From positions 1 through 23,688 of the forward strand of contig CAZIMS010000015.1 in the NCBI GenBank assembly GCA_964540515.1: a DNA stretch of 23,688 bases, read 5' to 3'. Position numbers and translations under genes: made by a program. The notes beneath the pieces are model-generated. The model was not told the origin of the DNA. It searched no databases and saw nothing but the letters and a program-made list of their open reading frames with translations. Within the stretch, counting starts at the first letter, position 1; the number at the start of each line of letters is the position of its first letter. Positions 8,040-15,061 of the stretch are shown piece after piece. Origin of the DNA: JAOAGA01 sp964540515 (GTDB lineage Bacteria; CALINM01).

Positions 8040-9046
8040 AGATGAACTTTTACCTCACAGGAAAGCCCAAGTCTTAATTTTTTATCAGCAGGTAGGTCAA
8101 GAATTTTTATTCTAACTGGTATTCTCTGAACAACCTTTATCCAGTTACCTGTAGCATTTTCTGGTGGCAATAAAGAGAAAACAACACCTGTACCAGGTGA
8201 TATACTTTCTACAATACCCTTTAATTTTAGATCAGGATAGATATCAATTTTTATGTCAGCTCTATCGCCAACCTTGATCTTTCCGACCTCTGTCTCTTTA
8301 AAGTTAGCTTCTATGTAAAAATCCTTCATTGGTACTAAAGCCATTAATGGTTGACCTCTGCTAATTACGTTTCCTATTTCTACATTTTTTCTTGCAATAT
8401 AGCCATCTAGAGGCGCATAAATTTTTGAGTAACTAAGAAATTGTTTTGCCTCTTGAAGAATCTTTTCATTTCTCTTTATTAAAGCCTCTTCGCCCTCTAT
8501 CTTCTTTCCAATGCCTGCCAGTATAGTCTCTTTTTGCTTTAGAACAGAGTTAAGACTACCATTAGCAACCTTATAGAGAGTTTCAGCTTTTTCGAGGCTA
8601 TCTCTTGGTATCAGGTTTTTTTCATAAAGCTTTCTTGCCCTATTTAGGTCTGCTTCTGTCTTTTCTAATTCTGCCCTTTTTATCTCTATTAAGGCATCTA
8701 TCTCTTGAGTTTTGGTCTTTAACTCGGAGATTCTATTTCTTGCTTCATAGACAGCCATTCTTGCCTGTTCTACCTTAATATCATAGTCTTTTGGGTCTAT
8801 CTCAAGTAGTAAGGTGCCCTTCTTGACATAATCATTTTCCTTACAGTGTACTGCTATTACTGTTCCTTCTATCTTCGAAGAGATGAGGGTAAAATCTTCT
8901 TTTACATAGGCGTTGTCAGTTTTCACATAGCTAAGACTATTTTTATAAAGATAATAGGATAATAGGGCACCTGAAAGGACCAATAAAAAAACCAAGATAA
9001 ATATTATCTTCTTTTTTTTCTCACTTTTTGGTTTTTCTTCACTCAT
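8036..9046 (-). CDS. emrA: EmrA/HlyD-type membrane fusion protein
   Basis: This is the periplasmic adaptor linking EmrB to the outer-membrane channel. The 336-residue protein has a charged cytoplasmic N-terminus, one membrane helix at about 14-33, then a HlyD arrangement: a barrel-sandwich half (GTVIAVHCKENDYVKKGTLL), a long coiled-coil hairpin at about 80-200, the second lipoyl half (IYAPLDGYIARKNVEIGNVI) and a beta-barrel C-terminus. The family element NWIKVVQRIPVRI near the end is typical of EmrA. The ATG at 9046 overlaps the tolC-like stop by four bases. Its ribosome binding site GGAGGGG is encoded inside the last codons of the upstream gene, so translation is probably coupled. Confidence 0.93.
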   Translation of the reverse strand: MSEEKPKSEKKKKIIFILVFLLVLSGALLSYYLYKNSLSYVKTDNAYVKEDFTLISSKIEGTVIAVHCKENDYVKKGTLLLEIDPKDYDIKVEQARMAVYEARNRISELKTKTQEIDALIEIKRAELEKTEADLNRARKLYEKNLIPRDSLEKAETLYKVANGSLNSVLKQKETILAGIGKKIEGEEALIKRNEKILQEAKQFLSYSKIYAPLDGYIARKNVEIGNVISRGQPLMALVPMKDFYIEANFKETEVGKIKVGDRADIKIDIYPDLKLKGIVESISPGTGVVFSLLPPENATGNWIKVVQRIPVRIKILDLPADKKLRLGLSCEVKVHL

Positions 9047-10317
9047 TCTACCCCTCCGTTAAAATTAGCAAGTTTCCCCTTAGCCCATAGTAATTTTATG
9101 TAAGCTACTTTGTATTCGTAAAAAGCGATTGTATAGTTTAGTTGTGCCTTTGAAAGCAGAAGAGTAGCATCAATAAGATCAGTAGCAGGAATTAGATGTT
9201 CTTGATACTTTCCTTCTTGAATCTTTAAGTTTTCTTCTGCCTGAGTTATGGCAGTTTTTGCCACTTCTTTTCTATTTTCAGCGGTCTTTATATCATTAAT
9301 GGCCTGCTTTACTTCTGTTCTAACAATATCTTTAGCTAAACTCAACTTTTCTTTTTGTTCCTCTATCTCCTTTGTGATAGACATTCTCTCATTTAATGTA
9401 GAGTTGCCTGCATATAGGTTAAGCTTTATTCCTGCTGTAAGAAAATAATTATAATCTTTTACTCGGTACCTATTCTCCTCATAGTTAATACCTGTCCCAA
9501 CGTAAAATTTTGGGAAATAATCACTATCAACCTCTTTTAAAGAGGTATTTTTGAGAGATAAGAGCTTTTTGGCAATCAAAACCTCAGCTCTGTCTTCAGG
9601 CTTGATATCCTCATTGATATCCCTTTCATCTATCTCCAAGTTATCTTTTAGATTATAATTGCCTTCTAAGCCAGTAAGAAGAGATAATGTTTCTCTAAAA
9701 TTCAATATATCGTTATTTGTTTTAATAATTTTTTGTTTTGTGTTGCTTATCTCTACCTCTATCTGTAATACCTCATTTCTAGTAATAAGCCCTTCCTCAT
9801 AGAAACCATCAATTTTTTTCTTATGTTCCATTAATGATCTTAACTCTTCTTCATAAATCTCTCTAGTCTTCTCCAAACTTAGCAGTTGATAAAATAGCCT
9901 TGCAATATTCAAACTTTGGTCATTTATCTCTTTTTTTAAGTAGAGGCTTGTTATATCTTTGTCTATAACTGCTTTGTTGATAATACTGTCTCTCTTCCCA
10001 AAGTCATAAATAATATAAGATAAGACAAGCTGTCCCTTAAGGTATTTATCCTCACCGGCTGGCATATTGCCTGTAATAGTTTTAATTCTTGGCTCACTGT
10101 CAAGAAGGGTATAACTAATATCTAAGTCTAATGAGGGGTACTTAAGACTTTCGGCCTTGTTAATGAGATATTTTTTTGCCTCTAATTGGTTAGACAATGA
10201 TTTTATTGTCTTATTGTTTCTTTGATAATGTGATAATAGCTTTGCTAAACCAAAATCCTCAGCGATAGCTAAGTTTGTTGATAAAAGGACAACTATTATT
10301 GTTAATATTTTTTTCAT
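9043..10317 (-). CDS. tolC: TolC-family outer-membrane efflux channel
   Basis: This is an outer-membrane factor that forms the exit duct of the efflux pump. From the ATG at 10317 it has 424 residues, beginning with a signal peptide (MKKILTIIVVLLSTNLAIA) cleaved plausibly after Ala19. The mature part is rich in long helices with the internal repeat typical of OEP proteins, for example LEAKKYLINKAESLKYPSLDLDI in the first half (quoted only as landmark LDLDI) and QEHLIPATDLIDATLLLSKA near the end. An in-frame start 12 codons upstream would place a non-signal extension inside tetR, so I reject it. GTGGAG upstream is the probable ribosome binding site. It lies two bases after the tetR stop. Confidence 0.88.
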   Translation of the reverse strand: MKKILTIIVVLLSTNLAIAEDFGLAKLLSHYQRNNKTIKSLSNQLEAKKYLINKAESLKYPSLDLDISYTLLDSEPRIKTITGNMPAGEDKYLKGQLVLSYIIYDFGKRDSIINKAVIDKDITSLYLKKEINDQSLNIARLFYQLLSLEKTREIYEEELRSLMEHKKKIDGFYEEGLITRNEVLQIEVEISNTKQKIIKTNNDILNFRETLSLLTGLEGNYNLKDNLEIDERDINEDIKPEDRAEVLIAKKLLSLKNTSLKEVDSDYFPKFYVGTGINYEENRYRVKDYNYFLTAGIKLNLYAGNSTLNERMSITKEIEEQKEKLSLAKDIVRTEVKQAINDIKTAENRKEVAKTAITQAEENLKIQEGKYQEHLIPATDLIDATLLLSKAQLNYTIAFYEYKVAYIKLLWAKGKLANFNGGVE

Positions 10318-10319
10318 AA

Positions 10320-10865
10320 CTAAAACTCCACCACTTTTTTTATGTATAGCCATGTCGTATCTAATACATCCTCTAAGCTTTTGTTATTTTTAATCTGGTA
10401 TAATATAGAACTTCTTAGGATACCCGTGATGATGTAGGGTATAATTTCTTCTTTATCTATACCCAAGATATTTTTCAAAAGGGCAAAAATTGTCTGTTGA
10501 TGATCTAAAAATTTGCTCTCTTCTCCCGTATCAATTTTTACCAACTCCTTTTGAATAAGAAAAAAAACATTTCTATCCTTTTCCAAAGTAAGAAAGACTG
10601 ATCTAACAAAAGAATATAGAAGCTGTTCTTTTCCTACCCTTCCCTCAGATTCTTTCTTGTAAGTAGTCATGAAATCATTAAAGGCACAGTCTAATAATGA
10701 TTTGTAAAACTCTTCTTTGCTCTTAAAATAATAATAAAAGGAGCCTTTACTTATATCAGCCTCAGCAACTATTTGGTCAACAGAGACTTCCGCATAGGGG
10801 ATTAAGGCAAAAAGTTTAATTCCAGCTCTTATAAGTGATTGTTTGGTAACAATATTTTCTGACAT
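10320..10865 (-). CDS. TetR/AcrR-family repressor of the efflux operon
   Basis: This is a DNA-binding repressor of 181 residues. The N-terminal helix-turn-helix spans about 27-46 and ends with the family hallmark ISKGSFYYYFKSKEEF. The C-terminal two thirds is helical and should bind the inducing ligand, probably a pump substrate. It is the first gene of tetR-tolC-emrA-emrB. TGGAGG stands five bases before the ATG. A perfect 7-base inverted repeat lies 30 bases upstream within the promoter region, so the protein probably represses its own operon. The operator assignment is inference from position and symmetry. Confidence 0.92.
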   Translation of the reverse strand: MSENIVTKQSLIRAGIKLFALIPYAEVSVDQIVAEADISKGSFYYYFKSKEEFYKSLLDCAFNDFMTTYKKESEGRVGKEQLLYSFVRSVFLTLEKDRNVFFLIQKELVKIDTGEESKFLDHQQTIFALLKNILGIDKEEIIPYIITGILRSSILYQIKNNKSLEDVLDTTWLYIKKVVEF

Positions 10866-10891
10866 AGAGCCCTCCAGAAAGAATTATTTAT

Positions 10892-10937
10892 AGTGTACTG
10901 ACCAGTCAGTATAATGTCAAGAAAAAACTTTTGTCAA
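10892..10937 (-). promoter_or_regulatory. Two overlapping promoters for tetR-tolC-emrA-emrB
   Basis: Reading leftward, promoter A has TTGACA (10937-10932), 18 bases, then TATACT (10913-10908). Promoter B has TTGACA (10920-10915), 17 bases, then TACACT (10897-10892). Both -35 boxes are perfect consensus. The palindromic operator at 10896-10911 covers the -10 of A and the spacer and -10 edge of B. Confidence 0.6.
10896..10911. promoter_or_regulatory. TetR-type operator palindrome
   Basis: The sequence TACTGACCAGTCAGTA has two perfect 7-base inverted arms (TACTGAC and GTCAGTA) around a CA centre. Size and ACTGAC-type arms are typical of TetR/AcrR operators. Its position across the promoters of an operon that begins with a TetR gene supports autorepression. 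Confidence 0.7.
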
Positions 10938-11004
10938 TAGATCAAAGATAGAAACAAATTGGGCTAAGTTTTAGTGTATAAATAGGGGGAAAAAGATATA
11001 ACAA

Positions 11005-11032
11005 TCTCTTTAAGTTGTAAAGGCTTAAGAGA
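11005..11032 (-). terminator. Weak hairpin downstream of cimA, possible terminator
   Basis: TCTCTTTAAG (11005-11014) can pair with CTTAAGAGA (11024-11032) with one bulged base and a 9-base loop. In the direction of cimA it is followed by a T-rich but interrupted stretch. The stem has little GC, so it is weak as a terminator. It sits between cimA and the tetR promoters, where a terminator would be expected. Confidence 0.3.
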
Positions 11033-11050
11033 AAATAGTAATACCTAACC

Positions 11051-12643
11051 CTAATCTTTTATTGCTAATCTTTTTTTGTGTTCTTTATAAAGTTTGTACT
11101 CTATGCTGTCAACGAGGGCTTGATAGCTTGCTTCTATAATATTTTGGGAGACCCCTACGGTTCCCCATTTATCGTCTTTGTCTCCTGATTCTATTAAGAC
11201 CCTTACTCCTGCTGCTGTACCTTTATCCGAGCTAAGTACCCTTACTTTATAGTCAAGGAGTTTTACGTCTTTTAGCTCAGGATAGAATCTCTCCAGTGCC
11301 TTTCTTAAGGCGTTATCTAAAGCATTAACAGGTCCATTGCCTACTGCAGCCGTGTGTTCTATATTACCACCAACCTTTATCATTACTGTTGCCTCAGCTA
11401 TGGGCATCTCTCCTTCTTTCCTCTTCTCGTCGATAACCCTAAAGCCCATAAGATCGAAGTATTTTCGCCTCTGTCCGATGGCTTCCATCATAAGCAGCTC
11501 AAAGGAAGCTTCTGCACCTTCAAATTGAAAACCCTGTAACTCCAGCTCTTTGAGTCTGTTTAGGATATCAATTGTGATGGGGTCTTTACTGTCAAGATCA
11601 ATGTTAAACTCTTTAGCTTTAAAGAATATATTGCTCTTTCCTGAAAGGTCAGAGATAAGTATTCTTCTTCTATTACCAATTAGCTCTGGTGGAATATGTT
11701 CATAGGTGGAAGCATTTTTTGTTATAGCACTTACGTGGACACCACCTTTATGGGCAAAGGCGCTTTCTCCCACAAAGGGCTGATTTTTTGGTGGTGGTAA
11801 GTTGGCTATCTCATATATGTATCTTGATGTCTCCTTAAGTTTTCTTAACTTATCTTGTTCGAGAACTGATATATTAAGTTTAAGTTGTATAATAGGGATA
11901 ATTGAGACTAAATTAGCATTACCACATCTCTCTCCAAAGCCATTAAAGGTGCCCTGTACCTGGATGGCTCCATTTTCTACAGCTGTAATAGAGTTTGCGA
12001 CAGCAAGCTCACAGTCATTATGGCAGTGGATACCAAAGGGGGTTTTAAAACGCTCTTTAAACTTTTTTATTATAGAGGTAAGTACAGTTGGTACTGTACC
12101 ACCATTTGTATCACAAAGGCAGATAAGCTCTGCCCCTCCATTTATTGCTGCCTCAATTGTCTTTAAGGCATACTCTGGGTTTGCCTTAAAGCCATCAAAA
12201 AAATGCTCTGCATCGTATATTACATTTCGCCCCATCTTTTTTAAATAACTGATTGAATCTTCAATTAGTTTTAAGTTATCATCGAGTCCTATTCTAAGGG
12301 CTTCTTTTACGTGAAAATCCCATGTTTTTCCAAAGATGGTGATCCAATTTGCCTCTGATTTTAATAGAGTTTGAATATTGGCATCCTTTTCTGGTTTGGT
12401 GTGGGGCTTTGCTGTGCTTCCAAAGGCGGTTATCTTTATATTTTTAAGGTTATACTTTTTTATCTCCTTAAAAAAATACATATCTTTAGGGTTTGATCCA
12501 GGCCATCCGCCTTCTACAAAATCAACCCCTAACTCATCTAATTTGAGTGCTATTCTTAGTTTGTCCTCTAAGGTAAAGGATACATCTTCACCTTGAGAAC
12601 CGTCTCTTAATGTGGTGTCATAGATAAAAATTTTCTTTTTCAT
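11051..12643 (-). CDS. cimA: (R)-citramalate synthase
   Basis: It condenses acetyl-CoA with pyruvate to (R)-citramalate, the first step of the threonine-independent route to isoleucine (2-oxobutanoate). At 530 residues it has the length of the long CimA type. The DRE-TIM barrel shows DTTLRDGSQ at 9-17, the metal-binding HCHND at 206-210 and NGFGERCGNANL near residue 235. The C-terminal 140 residues form a LeuA-type regulatory domain, with AAVGNGPVNALDNALRKAL and the late DKGTAAGVRVLIESG, where isoleucine feedback would act in this family. The ATG overlaps the lysC stop by four bases with GAGGA upstream, indicating coupling. 2-isopropylmalate and homocitrate synthases are less likely given the C-terminal layout. 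Confidence 0.9.
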   Translation of the reverse strand: MKKKIFIYDTTLRDGSQGEDVSFTLEDKLRIALKLDELGVDFVEGGWPGSNPKDMYFFKEIKKYNLKNIKITAFGSTAKPHTKPEKDANIQTLLKSEANWITIFGKTWDFHVKEALRIGLDDNLKLIEDSISYLKKMGRNVIYDAEHFFDGFKANPEYALKTIEAAINGGAELICLCDTNGGTVPTVLTSIIKKFKERFKTPFGIHCHNDCELAVANSITAVENGAIQVQGTFNGFGERCGNANLVSIIPIIQLKLNISVLEQDKLRKLKETSRYIYEIANLPPPKNQPFVGESAFAHKGGVHVSAITKNASTYEHIPPELIGNRRRILISDLSGKSNIFFKAKEFNIDLDSKDPITIDILNRLKELELQGFQFEGAEASFELLMMEAIGQRRKYFDLMGFRVIDEKRKEGEMPIAEATVMIKVGGNIEHTAAVGNGPVNALDNALRKALERFYPELKDVKLLDYKVRVLSSDKGTAAGVRVLIESGDKDDKWGTVGVSQNIIEASYQALVDSIEYKLYKEHKKRLAIKD

Positions 12644-13875
12644 TTTTCCTCTACAGGGTATTCTTTGTCTAGCTGAAAAGCATCATGTAATACTCTTACT
12701 GCCAACTCTGTGTATTTCTCATCAATAGCACAGGAGATCTTAATCTCGGAGGTGCTAATCATTAAAATATTTATACCCGCTTTCCCAAGTACTTCAAACA
12801 TCTTAGCTGCAACTCCAGAATGAGACCTCATGCCCAATCCTACTATTGATATTTTAGCTATACTATCATCCCATAAAACCTCTGTAACTCCCAGTTCTTT
12901 TGCTACCTTTTCTATAAGTAATAGAGCCTTCTTAAGATCCGATTTTGGTACAGTAAATGTTAAATCTGTTGTCCCATCAATACTTGAGTTTTGTATTATC
13001 ATATCAACTACGATATTTCCTTTAGATATCTCGCCAAAAACCTGAGCTGCAATACCAGGTCTGTCAGGTACTTTAACGAGAGTTATTCTTGCTTCGTCTT
13101 TATTGTATGAGACACCAGAGACTATGACTTTTTCCATATCTTTATCCTCCTCACATACTATAGTGCCAGGTTCATCAGAAAAAGATGACCTCACATGGAC
13201 AGGAACTTTATATTTTTTTGCAAGCTCAACAGACCTAATCTGCAATACCTTTGAACCTAAACTTGCTAATTCTAGCATCTCATCGTAGGATATCTTCTTT
13301 AATTTTCTTGCTTTATTGTAAATTCTTGGGTCTGTAGTATATACACCGTCAACATCAGTATATATATCACAGACATCTGCCTTAAGAGCCGCAGCTAAAG
13401 CAACACCTGTTGTGTCTGAGCCACCTCTTCCCAAAGTTGTTATGTTACCTTCACCATCAACTCCTTGAAAACCTGCAACGACTACAATATATCCTTTATC
13501 TAAATCTTTAAGTATATTTTTTGATTCCACCTCAATAATTCGTGCCTTAGTGAAGGCACTATCAGTAAGTATCTTAACTTGATCGCCTAAATAAGATTTT
13601 GCCTTGTATCCCAATTTTTTTAAGGTTATTGCCAGTAAGGCTATTGATACCTGTTCGCCTGTTGAGATAAGTACATCAAGCTCCCTCTCATCAGGTAGAT
13701 CTGTAATTGAATGGGCAAGTGCTATAAGTCTGTTTGTCTCACCAGCCATAGCAGACACTACAACTACCACCTTGTTGCCTTTTTCATACTCTGCTATAGC
13801 CTTTCTTGCAACATTCTCGATTTTATTAATGTCTCCAACTGAGGTGCCACCAAACTTCTGAACAACCAATGCCAT
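12640..13875 (-). CDS. lysC: Aspartate kinase
   Basis: It phosphorylates aspartate, the entry step to lysine, threonine, methionine and diaminopimelate. The 411-residue protein begins MALVVQKFGGTSVG, with the kinase motif KFGGTS near residues 7-12, and contains TLGRGGSDTTGVALAAAL in the catalytic domain. Two ACT domains fill roughly the last 150 residues (LVKVPDRPGIAAQVFGEI and ISIVGLGMRSHSGVAAKMFE), consistent with feedback control by lysine and/or threonine. I start at the ATG at 13875 because GGGAGGA lies nine bases upstream; an in-frame TTG six codons earlier would overlap that site. It is coupled to cimA. I see no lysine riboswitch in the short leader. Confidence 0.93.
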   Translation of the reverse strand: MALVVQKFGGTSVGDINKIENVARKAIAEYEKGNKVVVVVSAMAGETNRLIALAHSITDLPDERELDVLISTGEQVSIALLAITLKKLGYKAKSYLGDQVKILTDSAFTKARIIEVESKNILKDLDKGYIVVVAGFQGVDGEGNITTLGRGGSDTTGVALAAALKADVCDIYTDVDGVYTTDPRIYNKARKLKKISYDEMLELASLGSKVLQIRSVELAKKYKVPVHVRSSFSDEPGTIVCEEDKDMEKVIVSGVSYNKDEARITLVKVPDRPGIAAQVFGEISKGNIVVDMIIQNSSIDGTTDLTFTVPKSDLKKALLLIEKVAKELGVTEVLWDDSIAKISIVGLGMRSHSGVAAKMFEVLGKAGINILMISTSEIKISCAIDEKYTELAVRVLHDAFQLDKEYPVEEK

Positions 13876-13952
13876 CTCTGCAAGTCCTCCCAATAAAAAC
13901 TTAGATAGAAATCAGAAATATCTAAAACTTTAGCCAACAATCTTGCTAAGTC

Positions 13953-13981
13953 TTGATATGTAAAATTAGGGTATTTTTCAA
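13953..13981 (-). promoter_or_regulatory. Low-confidence promoter for lysC-cimA
   Basis: On the minus strand TTGAAA (13981-13976) precedes TATCAA (13958-13953) with a 17-base spacer. The -10 is only four of six. It would give a leader of about 70 bases, too short for a lysine riboswitch, and lies back to back with the M23 promoter. Confidence 0.25.
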
Positions 13982-14017
13982 TTTATTAAAATATAGATTA
14001 AAAGGCAAGAAAAAAGT

Positions 14018-14046
14018 TTGACATAATTCTTTTTTTTGGTTATTAT
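14018..14046 (+). promoter_or_regulatory. Near-consensus sigma70 promoter for the M23-secA-argJ genes
   Basis: TTGACA (14018-14023), a 17-base spacer and TATTAT (14041-14046) give 11 of 12 consensus positions. The first ATG is at 14056, so a start site seven bases after the -10 would leave only about three bases of leader and no Shine-Dalgarno. Confidence 0.6.
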
Positions 14047-14055
14047 CTGAATACT

Positions 14056-15009
14056 ATGGAAAAGCTAAAACTGCTAATAGGTGTTTTTTTCTCAAAAATT
14101 AGGGATTTCTACAATAACCACAAAAACGATTGGAAAAACCCTAAGTTTTTTACCCTAATGATACTACCACATGATTCTACAAACATAAAAAAGTTTAATA
14201 TCACCTCTAACTGGTTCAAACTATTTGCTATAGTCTCGATCATATTTTGGTTATCCTCTCTTTTTATGTTTTTTAGCTATTTTAATCTTAAGAATAGGGT
14301 AGCCTATCTATCGGAAGTTGAGAAAATTAATTTAAAACAAAAGGTGGAGATTGAAAATCTCAATGCTAAGATTCAGTTTATCGAGACTCAGTTGGCAAGA
14401 CTTCAGAATATAGATATAAAAATACGTGAGCTTGTAAACTTAGATGTTAATACATTAGGTACTCCTGCAGCAGGTGGTATTTCTAAAACAAAAACAGATG
14501 AAGATATGGTAAAGGTTCTTGAATCAAAGGCATCAGTTATTGAAGAAGAGATTAAGCAAAGGGAAAAAAGCTTAAACGAGTTGGTAGAATATCTTGAAGA
14601 TAGGAGATCCCTCTTTATGGCAACCCCTTCCTTATGGCCTACGAGAGGGTTAATTACCTCAGAGTTTGGCTGGAGAAAAGATCCTATCTCTGGAGTAACA
14701 GAGTACCACGAAGGCATAGATATATCTGCCCCATCAGGCACACAGGTTAGGGCTGCTGCTGAGGGAGTTGTTATAGAATCAGGAAATGATGCAGGTTATG
14801 GCAAAGTAGTTGTTATTGATCATGGGTATGGTATTGTTACAAGGTATGCCCATTTATCGAGGTCTTATGTTGCTGTAGGTCAAAAAGTTAAGAAAGGTAG
14901 TGTTATTGGTGCGGTTGGAAGCTCAGGCAAAAGCACTGGTTCGCACGTCCATTATGAAGTCAGAATTGATGGTGTTCCAGTTAATCCTATCAAATATCTC
15001 TTCAGCTAA
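14056..15009 (+). CDS. M23 family metallopeptidase with membrane anchor (LytM domain)
   Basis: This is a probable peptidoglycan endopeptidase facing the periplasm. The 317-residue protein has a cytoplasmic N-terminus of about 55 residues, one membrane helix at about 54-75, a coiled coil at about 80-130, a second short helical stretch near 150-185 and a C-terminal LytM/M23 domain from about 195. All catalytic elements are present: H218 and D222 in HEGID, H266 in YAHLS, and H297/H299 in HVH. It therefore looks active, unlike EnvC-type degenerate members. No ribosome binding site precedes the ATG, and a strong promoter ends ten bases before it. secA follows 52 bases downstream on the same strand. 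Confidence 0.9.
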   Translation: MEKLKLLIGVFFSKIRDFYNNHKNDWKNPKFFTLMILPHDSTNIKKFNITSNWFKLFAIVSIIFWLSSLFMFFSYFNLKNRVAYLSEVEKINLKQKVEIENLNAKIQFIETQLARLQNIDIKIRELVNLDVNTLGTPAAGGISKTKTDEDMVKVLESKASVIEEEIKQREKSLNELVEYLEDRRSLFMATPSLWPTRGLITSEFGWRKDPISGVTEYHEGIDISAPSGTQVRAAAEGVVIESGNDAGYGKVVVIDHGYGIVTRYAHLSRSYVAVGQKVKKGSVIGAVGSSGKSTGSHVHYEVRIDGVPVNPIKYLFS

Positions 15010-15061
15010 ATTATTTTTAGCAAAAAAAAACAGTTTCCCTAACAAATAATCAGGAGATTCT

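Noticed and set aside
13876..14055. Lysine riboswitch or attenuator upstream of lysC
   Set aside because: The likely leader is about 70 bases, too short, and no multi-helix structure or terminator hairpin is evident; a CTAAA-AC-TTTAG palindrome near 13922 is short and AT-rich enough to be chance.
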